Shown: one piece after another, positions 14,783 to 22,765 of the stretch | Numbering within the stretch: the stretch's first letter is position 1 | Layout of the letters: every line of letters starts with the position of its first letter | Assembly: GCA_012797215.1 (NCBI GenBank) | Contig: JAAZPN010000196.1 | Location: forward strand, 1 to 28,974 | DNA from: Chloroflexota bacterium | GTDB lineage: Bacteria; Chloroflexota; Anaerolineae; Anaerolineales; Anaerolineaceae | Length of the DNA stretch: 28,974 nt | Direction: 5' to 3' | Made by a program: the position numbers and the translations under genes | Notes under the pieces: model-generated | Database searches by the model: none | Told to the model about the DNA's origin: nothing | Seen by the model: the letters and a program-made list of their open reading frames with translations, nothing else

Positions 14783-15349
14783 ATGAGAACAGATGCCGCG
14801 TTACTCCCCTTTTCACACCCTTTGCCACCGCAGCTGCTGCTGATTATCGGCAGCCACGCCATGTCCGAAAAAATGCTGGAACTGGTTGCCACATTGGCGC
14901 TCAAACAGCGGGTAACCTTGTTGGATTGCGGCAACCGTTCCAATATGTACGCGGTTGCCCGAGCTATCCGGCCTTTCACCAGCGATCCGGTCGGCGTGAT
15001 GAACAGAATCCGCCTCTCGCGCGCTTTTACCTGCTATCAGGTGCTGGCAATGCTGGAAGCCGTTTCCGCCGTCCCACCGCGCGAGCCGCTGGTGATTCTG
15101 GACCTGTTGGCGACTTTTCTGGATGAAGATGTGAAGTTGAAAGACTGCCAGCGCTTGCTCACCCGCAGCATTGCCTGCCTGGAGCGCCTCAGCCAGTCCG
15201 CGCCGGTGTTGGTAAGCCTGCGGCCTATTCCGCCCATATCGGCAGCGCGCGAATGCCTGATGGAGCAGCTGCGCGCCAGCGCCAGTGCTGCCTGGGAAGA
15301 GCCTGTCCCGCTGCCAGCCGGTTTTGGTCTGCAGCCGGCACTGTTCTAG
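14783..15349 (+). CDS. RadA/Rad51-like protein lacking a P-loop (probable inactive RecA-family paralogue)
   Basis: A 188-aa protein with the strand-helix order of a RecA-fold core. The segment RIRLSRAFTCYQVLAMLEAV (76-95) matches the RadA/Rad51 pattern 'VARAFTSYQ...LE', followed by a Walker-B-like strand PLVILDLLATFLDED (102-116, Asp107) and then VLVSLRP where RadA has a conserved strand. The place of Walker A (LIIGSHAMSEKM, about 20-31) lacks the G-K-T/S signature, so ATP hydrolysis is unlikely. The N-terminal helix-hairpin-helix domain of RadA is absent. The gene starts at the predicted TSS of a consensus promoter and is the first of three genes; the next begins 11 bases later. It may act as a structural partner of the PolB-like protein, as inactive RecA-like ImuA does for ImuB. 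Confidence 0.75.
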   Translation: MRTDAALLPFSHPLPPQLLLIIGSHAMSEKMLELVATLALKQRVTLLDCGNRSNMYAVARAIRPFTSDPVGVMNRIRLSRAFTCYQVLAMLEAVSAVPPREPLVILDLLATFLDEDVKLKDCQRLLTRSIACLERLSQSAPVLVSLRPIPPISAARECLMEQLRASASAAWEEPVPLPAGFGLQPALF

Positions 15350-15360
15350 AAAGGATGCCG

Positions 15361-15780
15361 ATGGGCCGCACAATTGCTTCCATTACCCAAACCTGGCAGC
15401 AGGAAGAAGCCGCCCTAAAACGCTTTCAGCGCGCGCTGCGCAAAGAGGACCAGCTGCTGCTGGATGAACTGCTGGTGCTCTCCCGCCTGCACCTGGCGGA
15501 AGCCTCGTACGCGTCCAATCTGTACCCGCTGGACATGTACCTGATTGCCATCCTGCTGGAGGTGTACAAACAGCTGAAATCGCTCCAAAAGGAGATTATC
15601 CCGGAAGGCGCGGACCCCAGCATAAAGCTGGACAGCGGAAAAGAAGCGCGTTTTCTCACGCTGCTCAACGAAACTCTGGCAGTTTTAGCCCCAGAAGACC
15701 CTCCCGCCGCGGAAGCGCTGGAAGAAGTGGCAGAACCGCTTGCGTCTGCCGCGTATACCGACTTTGAAGAGGCGCCGTGA
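15361..15780 (+). CDS. Small helical protein between the RadA-like and PolB-like genes
   Basis: A 139-aa protein of unknown family. The first about 75 residues are strongly helical and charged (TWQQEEAALKRFQRALRKED, then LLLDELLVLSRLHLAEA), suggesting a coiled coil or helical bundle; the C-terminal third is acidic and Ala/Pro/Glu-rich. The frame is open back to 15253, but the ATG at 15361 has AAAGG with a 6-base spacing, and a second ATG at 15355 has no room for a ribosome site. Its stop codon overlaps the GTG start of the PolB-like gene (GTGA), so the two are translationally coupled and probably bind each other. Confidence 0.75.
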   Translation: MGRTIASITQTWQQEEAALKRFQRALRKEDQLLLDELLVLSRLHLAEASYASNLYPLDMYLIAILLEVYKQLKSLQKEIIPEGADPSIKLDSGKEARFLTLLNETLAVLAPEDPPAAEALEEVAEPLASAAYTDFEEAP

Positions 15781-18014
15781 ACGAGATAAGTTTTCGGGGC
15801 TGGCTGCTGGACCTGTACTTGAATCAACAGGACGGCCTGACGCTGTGGTTCATCTCTGAAACGGATGATCGCCGCGTGTGTTTCACGCAGGCTTTTCCGG
15901 TGGCGTTTTACGCTGCCGGACCGCATGAGCAGCTGCGCCTGCTGTGGAAGCGGCTGCGCAAAGAGACCTGCGTGACCGCGCTTGCGCGCCAGAAAAAGCA
16001 GGATGTGTTCGCGGCGGACCCTGTGGTAGTGCTGCGAATCGACGTTGACACGCCGGCGCACCAGGTGGAACTGTTTCATCAGCTTGAAGAGGAGTTCCAG
16101 GACCTTACCTGGTACGACTCGGACGTTACCATCAGCACGCGTTACATCAGCCGATATGGGGCTTTCCCGCTGGCGTTGTGCGAGCTCAGCGCTGACGCCC
16201 AGAACCGCATCCAATCCATTTCCGTGCTCAACAGCCGCTGGGATTTAATCCCGGACCTGCCGCCTCTGCGCGTGATGGAACTGGCTCCGGACGTTGACCC
16301 CGCGCACGGAACGCCGCGCGCGCTCAGCATGCGCTCTGACCGCTTCAGTCAGACCCTGCCGTTCACCCGGGACGGTGCTTTTTTATCCGTCCTGAACGCC
16401 GCGCTGCTGGACTATGACCCGGATATTCTCGTCACCGACTGGGGCGACAGCTGGCTGCTGCCCTTCCTGCTCAACCAGATGGAGGAGAAGGCAGCTCCTC
16501 TGGCACTCAATCGTGATGCCAGCCGGCCGGTGCGCTGGCAGAAAGAAATCACTTATTTTTCCTACGGACACATTATCTACCGTCCGGAAGAGGCACACCT
16601 GTTTGGGCGCTGCCATATTGACCGCAAATCCGCAATGATGTGGTCGGATTACAGCCTGGCAGGCACAATGGAAATGGCACGCGTAACGACCCTGCCGATT
16701 GAGAAAGCCGCGCGCGTTTCACCTGGCCAGGGCATCTCCGCTATGCAGGTCATCACCGCGCTGCAAAAGGACATCCTGGTGCCCTATCAAAAACGGCAGG
16801 TGGAAGAGTTCAAGAGCGGTATGCAGCTCATCCAGGCTGACCGCGGTGGGATGATTTACCAGCCCAAACTGGGTCTTCACAGCGATGTAGCCGAAGTAGA
16901 CTTCGTCTCCATGTATCCCGCGGTAATCATCCGCGGGAATATTTCCCCTGAAATTCCTCTGCCGGATGTGCTGACGCCCGCCAGCGAAGAGTTGGGCGTG
17001 GTTCCACTCACGCTCAAACCTATCTACGAAAAACGCGTGGCGCTGAAGACCAAAACGCGTTCCTACCCACCTGACCATCCCATGGCAAAGACGCTCAAAG
17101 CGCGCTCTTCCGCGCTCAAATGGCTGCTGGTAGTTTGTTTTGGTTTTCTTGGCTACAAAAACGCTCGTTATGGACGCATTGAAGCCCATGAGGCGGTCAC
17201 CAAAGGCGGACGCGAAGTGCTGATGCGCGCCAAAGAGGTGGCAGAGGAAGAGGGTTTTGAAGTGCTTCAAATGTACGTGGACGCGCTTTGGCTCAAAAAG
17301 AAAGGCTGCAGCAAACCCGAGCATTTTGAGGAAGTGATGCGTAAAATTGTGAACCGCACCGGACTTGCCATCGCGCTGGACGGCGTTTTTCGCTGGGTCG
17401 CGTTTCTCCCATCCAAGACGGACCCCCGCATCCCGATTGCTAACCGCTATTTCGGCGTGTTCCAGAGTGGGGAAATCAAAGTGCGCGGATTGGAAGCCCG
17501 CCGCAGGGATACCCCGCGTTGGATTGGGCAGGTACAGACAGAAATGATTAGCTGCCTTGGTCAGGCCCGGACGCGGTCAGAGCTGCCAAACGCATTGAAA
17601 TCCGCTTTACGGTTTTATCAGGACGCGCTGGAAGCCCTTAAAGCCGGCCGCGTGCCGTTGGATTTGCTGGTGATCAATGGGAAGGTGAGCTACGCCCTGG
17701 ATGCCTACAAAAGCGCGACTGCGGCTGTGCGCGCGGCACGGCAATTGGAAAGCGCCGGCATGCAGATCCGACCCGGGCAGCGCGTGCGTTTTCTTTTTAT
17801 GGAAGGCGAACCGGACGTGCGCGCCTGGGAGTTGAGCGGGAAAGTGGATCCGCAATCGATAAATCTGGATAAATACATGGAATTGCTGGCGAAGGCCGGC
17901 GGAAGCGTGCTGCTGCCTTTTGGCATTGATCCTGAGGTGCTGATGGAATGGACACTAAAGGGTGGCGTGCAGCTGCCGTTGCCAATCCAGGTCAATGAAA
18001 TGTTGAGTGTTTGA
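15777..18014 (+). CDS. B-family DNA polymerase homologue with degraded catalytic motifs (PolB2-like)
   Basis: A 745-aa protein with the family-B architecture: N-terminal domain, exonuclease-like domain (about 160-300) and polymerase domain (about 355-620). Motif A is intact (VDFVSMYPAVI, Asp375). Motif B keeps Lys448 (ALKWLLVVCFGFLGYKNARYG) but not the usual Asn-Ser. Motif C, normally YGDTDS, reads YVDALW (500-505), so the second catalytic Asp is Leu504. The KVRGLEARRRDTPR region (about 568-581) is well kept. In the exonuclease part the DxE motif is replaced (LRVMELAPDVD) and Exo II reads VTDWGDSW. It resembles the inactivated archaeal PolB2 group, for which a few bacterial homologues are known. 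The GTG start overlaps the previous stop, with GAAGAGG upstream. Polymerisation may be absent or reduced; a structural role is inferred. Confidence 0.88.
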   Translation: MNEISFRGWLLDLYLNQQDGLTLWFISETDDRRVCFTQAFPVAFYAAGPHEQLRLLWKRLRKETCVTALARQKKQDVFAADPVVVLRIDVDTPAHQVELFHQLEEEFQDLTWYDSDVTISTRYISRYGAFPLALCELSADAQNRIQSISVLNSRWDLIPDLPPLRVMELAPDVDPAHGTPRALSMRSDRFSQTLPFTRDGAFLSVLNAALLDYDPDILVTDWGDSWLLPFLLNQMEEKAAPLALNRDASRPVRWQKEITYFSYGHIIYRPEEAHLFGRCHIDRKSAMMWSDYSLAGTMEMARVTTLPIEKAARVSPGQGISAMQVITALQKDILVPYQKRQVEEFKSGMQLIQADRGGMIYQPKLGLHSDVAEVDFVSMYPAVIIRGNISPEIPLPDVLTPASEELGVVPLTLKPIYEKRVALKTKTRSYPPDHPMAKTLKARSSALKWLLVVCFGFLGYKNARYGRIEAHEAVTKGGREVLMRAKEVAEEEGFEVLQMYVDALWLKKKGCSKPEHFEEVMRKIVNRTGLAIALDGVFRWVAFLPSKTDPRIPIANRYFGVFQSGEIKVRGLEARRRDTPRWIGQVQTEMISCLGQARTRSELPNALKSALRFYQDALEALKAGRVPLDLLVINGKVSYALDAYKSATAAVRAARQLESAGMQIRPGQRVRFLFMEGEPDVRAWELSGKVDPQSINLDKYMELLAKAGGSVLLPFGIDPEVLMEWTLKGGVQLPLPIQVNEMLSV

Positions 18015-18406
18015 TTCAACTTTTATAAGCGCTGGATAATCTACGCTGCGATTTCAGATTACTTGCGCTGTATAAGGAAATCAAAAATTCGTGTGGCAAA
18101 ATTTTCTTGTCGGCGATTAAGCAACTATCCCATCCATTTTTTTTTAGATTTCTTAGGCAGTATCGAGCAAAAGTCGTTTCTGATTCTGCAGGTTTTCTTA
18201 TATACTATAAGTATAAGCACCCAAAAGAATTGTTTTCTTTAAAAATCTCAGGTGCTCTCACGCGCATCGCGCTTGTCTGCTATGTAGTTAGAGTTGAAAT
18301 ACGGGTCATCGTACTGGTTTTTCCCTCTGGATAATGTTGTTCCAGGAGAGGATTCCGTGCTCAAAACTATCGTGTCCTTTGACAATCTGAAAATCGGAGG
18401 TGAAGA
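18015..18406. other. Intergenic region before the secreted protease
   Basis: A 392-base AT-rich gap between the PolB-like gene and the protease gene. It contains a T-rich stretch (18136-18145) and a small inverted repeat TATAC-TATAA-GTATA (18201-18215) that overlaps -10-like hexamers. I see no clear rho-independent terminator after the polymerase gene, no RNA gene and no convincing promoter pair. A short open frame at 18107-18334 has no ribosome site or recognisable protein pattern. Confidence 0.5.
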
Positions 18407-20905
18407 ATGAACAGAAATATTATTTGCGTTTCTGTTGGTATTTTTCTTTGCGCGCTGGCCGCGCTTGCCTCCATCGATGTTGCTTCTGCTTCTCCCGCGG
18501 CACCAATAGACCAGGTTTTAGAGCAACCCGATGGTACCGGTTTCGTTGCGCGCCAATGGGGTGACGAGTGGTCTAACGGTTACGAGACCCTGGAAGGGTA
18601 TACCGTTCTCCAATCGTCCTCCGGATGGTGGGTGTACGCGCAACTTTCCCCTAGCGGGGAGTTGGTTCCGATGCTGGTGGAAGGGGTGAGTGTTCCTGCA
18701 AATCACTCCGCGCCTATGGGAATCGCAAAACATCTGCGTCCTGCATCCATCCCGACCTATCCACAAATCCAAAAAGCCGCGCTGGAGAGCCAGAATATCG
18801 GTGCGCAACCTACGCTCGTATTATTGGCGAGTTTCTCAGACCGCTCAGGTACCTACACCGCCGCTAATTTTGCCTCCTTGATATTCAGCACAAGCAGCAA
18901 CAGCGTTCGGGATTACTATCTTGATGCTTCTTATAATCAGCTCAGCCTCAACGCGGCTGCGGAGAGTTACGGCACCGCAAATGACGGGGTTATTGGTTGG
19001 CTAAATCTTGGTTACAACCACCCCAATACCGGCACGGGCTGGTCAGTTGCTAACCAGCTCATCGTAAAAAATGCGCTCATCGCGGCGGACACTTACGTCA
19101 ATTTTGCGAGTTTTGACAGCAATTCGGATGGGTACATTTCTCTGAATGAGCTGCACCTGGTTGTGGTGGTGGCAGGTTTCGAACGATCCTACTCGAACAA
19201 CTCACCCAGCATCTGGGCGCACCGCTTTTACTTTTATGACACGACCCCGCCCACACTGGATGGAAAAACACTGGGAGACCCAGGACATAATGGCGGTTAT
19301 GCCCAGGTTGGAGAAATTCATCAGGATCATATGACGACAATGGGCATCATCGTCCATGAGCTGGGGCATGATCTGACCTGGCCTGATCTCTATGATACGG
19401 ACGGTTCTTCGGACGGCGTTGGGAACTGGTCCATTATGGGAACCGGCAGTTGGAATTACACCAGCGGAAATTACCCCGGCCAGTTACCCGCGTTTCCCGA
19501 TGCCTGGCTAAAGTGGTACCAGGGCTGGATCACCCCAACAGCAATCAACGGCACCGTAAGCAGCGTTTCCATTCCCCAGTCTGAAACCAATGCCTCCGCA
19601 TTCCTGCTTCGGCCAAATCCCGGCGGCATAGACTGGGAATGGATGCAGTACTCCGGTTCAGGCGAGTATTTCCTGGTGGAAAATCGTCAACTGACCGGTT
19701 ATGACGCCGCGCTTCCGGGCGCAGGAATTAACATTCTGCATATTGATGAAGGGGTTACCTTCTACAATAATGCCAACGCGAACGAGAGCCATCCGCTGGT
19801 CAAGTTTATGCAGGCCGATGGCCTGGACGAGCTGCTTTACGGAGACTCATATGATTATGAGCGCGGCGATAATGGTGACCCTTTCCCTGGTGTGGCGAAC
19901 AACCGCACCTTTAATTACAGCTCCACGCCCAACAGCAGACTTTACTCAGGCGCGGATAGTTTGGCTGCGGTAACGAGCATTAGCAACAGCGGGTCGACCA
20001 TGACTGCAACGCTCAGCTATACTGGACCGACTAATCAGCTGCCAGTTGCCAATGCGGGTCTTGATCAGCTGCATTTCACGCAAATCCTGGTTACGCTGGA
20101 TGGCAGTGGCAGCTATGACCCCGATAGCAATTATCCGCTATCATATGCCTGGAACCAGACCGGGGGTCCCAGTGTCGTGCTTAATAATCCAGGCACCATG
20201 TATCCTAATTTTGTCGCGCCTTCTACTCCTTGCATTTTGACCTTCCAACTGGTAGTAACAGACAGCCTTGGTGGTATTTCCTCGCCAGATTATGTAAATG
20301 TGACGATCCTGAACACTCCGCCTGTCTCCAACGCAGGTCCAGACCAAAGCGTGAGCACCAATGCCTCAGTTACGCTTGATGGAAGCGCGAGTTATGATCC
20401 GGATGGAAACCTTCCACTCACTTACGCCTGGCTGCAAAGCGGCGGTCCTGGCGTGGTTTTGAGCAATCCTGGAGCGGTTAACCCTACATTTACTGCTCCG
20501 CCAATACCTTGCGTCATAACATTCGATTTGTTGGTTACTGACAGCCTTGGACAAGGCTCTGGTCCTGATTCGGTCACGATAACGATAGGCAACCAGGCTC
20601 CAATCGCTAATGCCGGTCTGGATCAATCAGTGAGTTTTCTTTCCACTGTCAATCTGGACGGCTCTGCCAGCATGGACCCTGATGGAAACTACCCTCTGAC
20701 CTATGCCTGGGCACAAACGAGTGGTCCACCTGTCATTCTGCAAAATCCCAACACAGTTGCGCCGTTCTTTATTGCCCCCTGGCAATCCACGACATTAATT
20801 TTCTCGCTGGTTGTAACCGATTCCGCTGGAAATGTTTCAGCGCCGTCATTTACGCAGGTATTTGTAAACGGTAACAGCCTCTTTCTGCCGTTATTGAGTA
20901 AGTAA
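18407..20905 (+). CDS. Secreted M6-family (immune inhibitor A-like) metalloprotease with three PKD-like repeats
   Basis: An 832-aa exported protein. Residues 1-29 form a signal peptide ending near ASA-SP. The catalytic zinc motif is HELGH (317-321) followed by WPDLYD with the expected Asp327 and a downstream WSIMGTGSW, the pattern of M6 peptidases. A Ca-binding-like loop DSNSDGYISLNE lies at 237-248. After about 545 come three tandem repeats of about 92 residues (PVANAGLDQ, then LDGSxSYDPD, YAWxQxxGP and LVVTDS), PKD/fibronectin-like surface modules that often bind polysaccharide or act as spacers. The protein ends with NGNSLFLPLLSK, a hydrophobic tail that I associate with secreted Chloroflexi proteins. 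GGAGG precedes the ATG by seven bases. The gene stands alone; a role in extracellular protein degradation is likely. Confidence 0.9.
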   Translation: MNRNIICVSVGIFLCALAALASIDVASASPAAPIDQVLEQPDGTGFVARQWGDEWSNGYETLEGYTVLQSSSGWWVYAQLSPSGELVPMLVEGVSVPANHSAPMGIAKHLRPASIPTYPQIQKAALESQNIGAQPTLVLLASFSDRSGTYTAANFASLIFSTSSNSVRDYYLDASYNQLSLNAAAESYGTANDGVIGWLNLGYNHPNTGTGWSVANQLIVKNALIAADTYVNFASFDSNSDGYISLNELHLVVVVAGFERSYSNNSPSIWAHRFYFYDTTPPTLDGKTLGDPGHNGGYAQVGEIHQDHMTTMGIIVHELGHDLTWPDLYDTDGSSDGVGNWSIMGTGSWNYTSGNYPGQLPAFPDAWLKWYQGWITPTAINGTVSSVSIPQSETNASAFLLRPNPGGIDWEWMQYSGSGEYFLVENRQLTGYDAALPGAGINILHIDEGVTFYNNANANESHPLVKFMQADGLDELLYGDSYDYERGDNGDPFPGVANNRTFNYSSTPNSRLYSGADSLAAVTSISNSGSTMTATLSYTGPTNQLPVANAGLDQLHFTQILVTLDGSGSYDPDSNYPLSYAWNQTGGPSVVLNNPGTMYPNFVAPSTPCILTFQLVVTDSLGGISSPDYVNVTILNTPPVSNAGPDQSVSTNASVTLDGSASYDPDGNLPLTYAWLQSGGPGVVLSNPGAVNPTFTAPPIPCVITFDLLVTDSLGQGSGPDSVTITIGNQAPIANAGLDQSVSFLSTVNLDGSASMDPDGNYPLTYAWAQTSGPPVILQNPNTVAPFFIAPWQSTTLIFSLVVTDSAGNVSAPSFTQVFVNGNSLFLPLLSK
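20034..20872 (+). repeat. Three tandem PKD-like repeats within the protease gene
   Basis: Three coding repeats of about 280 bases begin near 20034, 20316 and 20601. Each encodes the same frame of motifs: N-Q/T-x-P-x-A/S-N-A-G-x-D-Q, L-D-G-S, D-P-D-x-N-x-P-L, Y-A-W, and L-x-V-T-D-S. They differ clearly at the sequence level, so the duplication is old rather than recent. Confidence 0.85.
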
Positions 20906-21014
20906 TCGTCTGTGACCTGCCGAATAAATGCTCATTAAGCGACCAGCAGCGATTGTGGTTTTCTAAGTACAGGTTTTTATTTAATCTTAATGTTTACTTT
21001 GTCTGGTTAGCTAG

Positions 21015-21043
21015 TAGGAATATGGCTACGCGCAGCATTCCTA
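21015..21043. repeat. Hairpin between the protease and tRNA-Leu genes
   Basis: A 7-bp perfect inverted repeat TAGGAAT / ATTCCTA encloses a 15-base loop that can itself pair GCT with AGC. No T-run follows on either strand, so it is not a typical intrinsic terminator. Its role is unknown. Confidence 0.35.
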
Positions 21044-21133
21044 TTCATTATTACAAGCCCGGTCTTATGTTTGATATTTCTTTTGACCGTTTGTTGACTT
21101 GATTCCCTCTCTCGCTTATAATTTTTTGTTCGA

Positions 21134-21215
21134 GGGGAAGTGCTGGAATTGGCAGACAGGCATGACTTAGGATCATGTGCCGCAAGGCGTGAGAGTTCGA
21201 GCCTCTCTTTCCCCA
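21134..21215 (+). tRNA. tRNA-Leu (anticodon UAG)
   Basis: A complete class II tRNA. The acceptor stem GGGGAAG (21134-21140) pairs with TTTCCCC (21208-21214, one G-U pair), and the discriminator is A21215. The anticodon stem CATGA/TCATG closes a loop CTTAGGA with anticodon TAG. A long variable arm with GCC-GCAA-GGC is present, as expected for leucine. The T arm is GAGAG-TTCGAGC-CTCTC. CCA is not encoded (CAG follows). It decodes CUA and, by wobble, other CUN codons. The trigger-factor gene starts 31 bases after its 3' end, so the two may be co-transcribed. Confidence 0.96.
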
Positions 21216-21245
21216 CAGCATTCATCGAATTATGAGAGGTATATT

Positions 21246-22661
21246 TTGAAAGTACAAAAAGAGTTTACAGACGACCAGCAGGTAAAAATAACCGCGGAAT
21301 TTGAACCCGAGCTTTTTGAGCAGTACATGCACAAAGCAGCCCGGAAAATCTCCCAACGCACCCGCATCCCCGGTTTTCGGCCGGGCAAAGCTCCCTACGC
21401 AATGGTGCTCAGCCACATTGGCGAAGCAAGCATCAAAGAAGAAGCCCTGGAACTGCTCTTGGATAAGGTTTACCCGGAAGTGCTGGAGGAAGCGCAAATT
21501 AAGCCATATGGTCCGGGCAATCTGGATGAAATCAAGAGTGAAAATCCTCCCATTTTCCTCTTCACAATTCCACTGGAACCCGAAGTGGACCTCGGGGATG
21601 TTGATAGCCTCAGAGAGTCCTACGTTCTGCCTGATGTGAGCGAGCAGGAAGTTGATGACTTCATTCTCCGCGCGCGGCAAAACGCGAGCACGATTGTTCC
21701 ACTTGAAACCCCTGCCGCTGAAGGCAATCTACTTTATTTAACACTTGAAGCGCTTAATTTGGAACCTGCTGAGGGCGAAAACCCGGATCTAATCAAGGCG
21801 GTACCCCAGCAAGTCCTCATCCCAACAGAGACAGAGCAACGCGAGAGCGAATGGCCTTTCCAGGGCTTTGCGCGCTCTCTGATTGGCTACAACGCTGGCG
21901 AAAACGCGGTTATCACCCACGAATTCCCTGAAGACGCCTCTGATGAAGAACTGCGCGGCAAAAATGTTCGCTTCACGGTAAACATCCAGTCTGTAAAAGC
22001 AATGCAGCTGCCTGAAATTGATGAGGATTTCCTCACCGAAATGGGAAATTTCAAGAGCGTAGAAGACCTCAGAACCGCTGTTCTGGAACGTCTGAAAGCC
22101 GAAACGACCGCTGAGTATGAGGATAAGTATTACCTCGGTTTAGTGGATCGGGTCCGACAAGAAGCGAAGATAAAATATCCGCCCCAGATGCTGAAGGAAG
22201 AGGAAGAACAGGTTTTACATCGATTCGAACATGAGCTTTCGCACCGACAGCTCGACCTCAATGTCTACCTGAAGATGCGCAAGATTGAAAGAGACGAGTT
22301 TATCAAGCAGGAAGTCACCCCAACCGCGATCAACCGCCTGGAACGCTCGCTGGTGATGGAAGCTCTTAGCAAGAAATTTGATATCAAAATCAGCAACGAA
22401 ACCCTGGAGAAACAAATATCTACAATCGTGAATGAACTCATCATGAGCGGCGAACTCCAGGAAGTTCAAAAAGAACTTGGTGAGAAGAAATTCGCGAACG
22501 CCATTTCCATGGAGGCGGCCAATCGAGCGCTGGAATCCGCGATTCGCATGCAGCTTCGCACTATAGCCAGCCCAGAATCTATTCCGGCAATCCAATCCGA
22601 AACCGAAAGCTCGCTAGAACCAGTCGCTCAAGCCGATCAGGAAGAACAAACAGCCAGCTAA
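21246..22661 (+). CDS. tig: Trigger factor (ribosome-associated chaperone and prolyl isomerase)
   Basis: A 471-aa chaperone that binds ribosomal protein L23 at the exit tunnel and shields nascent chains. The ribosome-binding N-terminal domain includes the signature GFRPGKAP (about residues 40-47, in RTRIPGFRPGKAPYAMV). The middle FKBP-like PPIase domain is visible as GYNAGENAVITHEFPED, then LRGKNVRFTVNIQSVKAMQLPEIDEDF, and the C-terminal helical arms follow. The open frame extends back into the tRNA, but the real start is the TTG at 21246 (LKVQKEF), with AGAGG six bases upstream. The C-terminus has a Glu/Ser/Gln-rich tail. Tig directly precedes clpP, as in many bacteria. Confidence 0.95.
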   Translation: MKVQKEFTDDQQVKITAEFEPELFEQYMHKAARKISQRTRIPGFRPGKAPYAMVLSHIGEASIKEEALELLLDKVYPEVLEEAQIKPYGPGNLDEIKSENPPIFLFTIPLEPEVDLGDVDSLRESYVLPDVSEQEVDDFILRARQNASTIVPLETPAAEGNLLYLTLEALNLEPAEGENPDLIKAVPQQVLIPTETEQRESEWPFQGFARSLIGYNAGENAVITHEFPEDASDEELRGKNVRFTVNIQSVKAMQLPEIDEDFLTEMGNFKSVEDLRTAVLERLKAETTAEYEDKYYLGLVDRVRQEAKIKYPPQMLKEEEEQVLHRFEHELSHRQLDLNVYLKMRKIERDEFIKQEVTPTAINRLERSLVMEALSKKFDIKISNETLEKQISTIVNELIMSGELQEVQKELGEKKFANAISMEAANRALESAIRMQLRTIASPESIPAIQSETESSLEPVAQADQEEQTAS

Positions 22662-22671
22662 TTACCAATGC

Positions 22672-22693
22672 GGCGCCTGAATTATCAGGCGCC
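22672..22693 (+). terminator. Strong hairpin between tig and clpP
   Basis: A perfect 9-bp GC-rich stem GGCGCCTGA / TCAGGCGCC around an ATTA loop lies 10 bases after the tig stop codon. It is followed by CGCCTTTATATT rather than a continuous T-run, so it may act as a partial terminator or an mRNA-stabilising hairpin that sets the tig:clpP ratio. Confidence 0.55.
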
Positions 22694-22765
22694 CGCCTTT
22701 ATATTACAAAAATCTAACAGACGTAAGGTAAACTCTTCAAAATCTTTACGAAGAAAAGGAAACCT

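Noticed and set aside
15426..16214. Long minus-strand open frame (262 codons) opposite the 139-aa and PolB-like genes
   Set aside because: It is antisense to clearly recognisable protein sequence, its translation is low-complexity Ser/Ala/Arg-rich with no family resemblance, and high GC in this region favours long spurious frames.
16719..17324. Minus-strand frame of 201 codons inside the PolB-like gene
   Set aside because: Lies opposite conserved polymerase motifs A-C; the translation has no family features.
12686..18014. Whole recombinase-to-PolB block as an integrated mobile element with defined ends
   Set aside because: I found no second copy of the dif-like site, no flanking direct repeats and no tRNA boundary inside the window, so element borders cannot be supported.
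18107..18334. Plus-strand frame of 75 codons before the protease gene
   Set aside because: No ribosome site, no recognisable protein pattern, odd composition; treated as intergenic.
18379..18384. TTGACA upstream of the protease gene as a promoter -35
   Set aside because: A -10 at normal spacing would fall at the ribosome site/start codon with no matching hexamer.
21177..21245. N-terminal extension of trigger factor starting inside the tRNA gene
   Set aside because: The bases belong to the tRNA-Leu 3' half; the TTG at 21246 has a ribosome site and gives the normal trigger-factor N-terminus.
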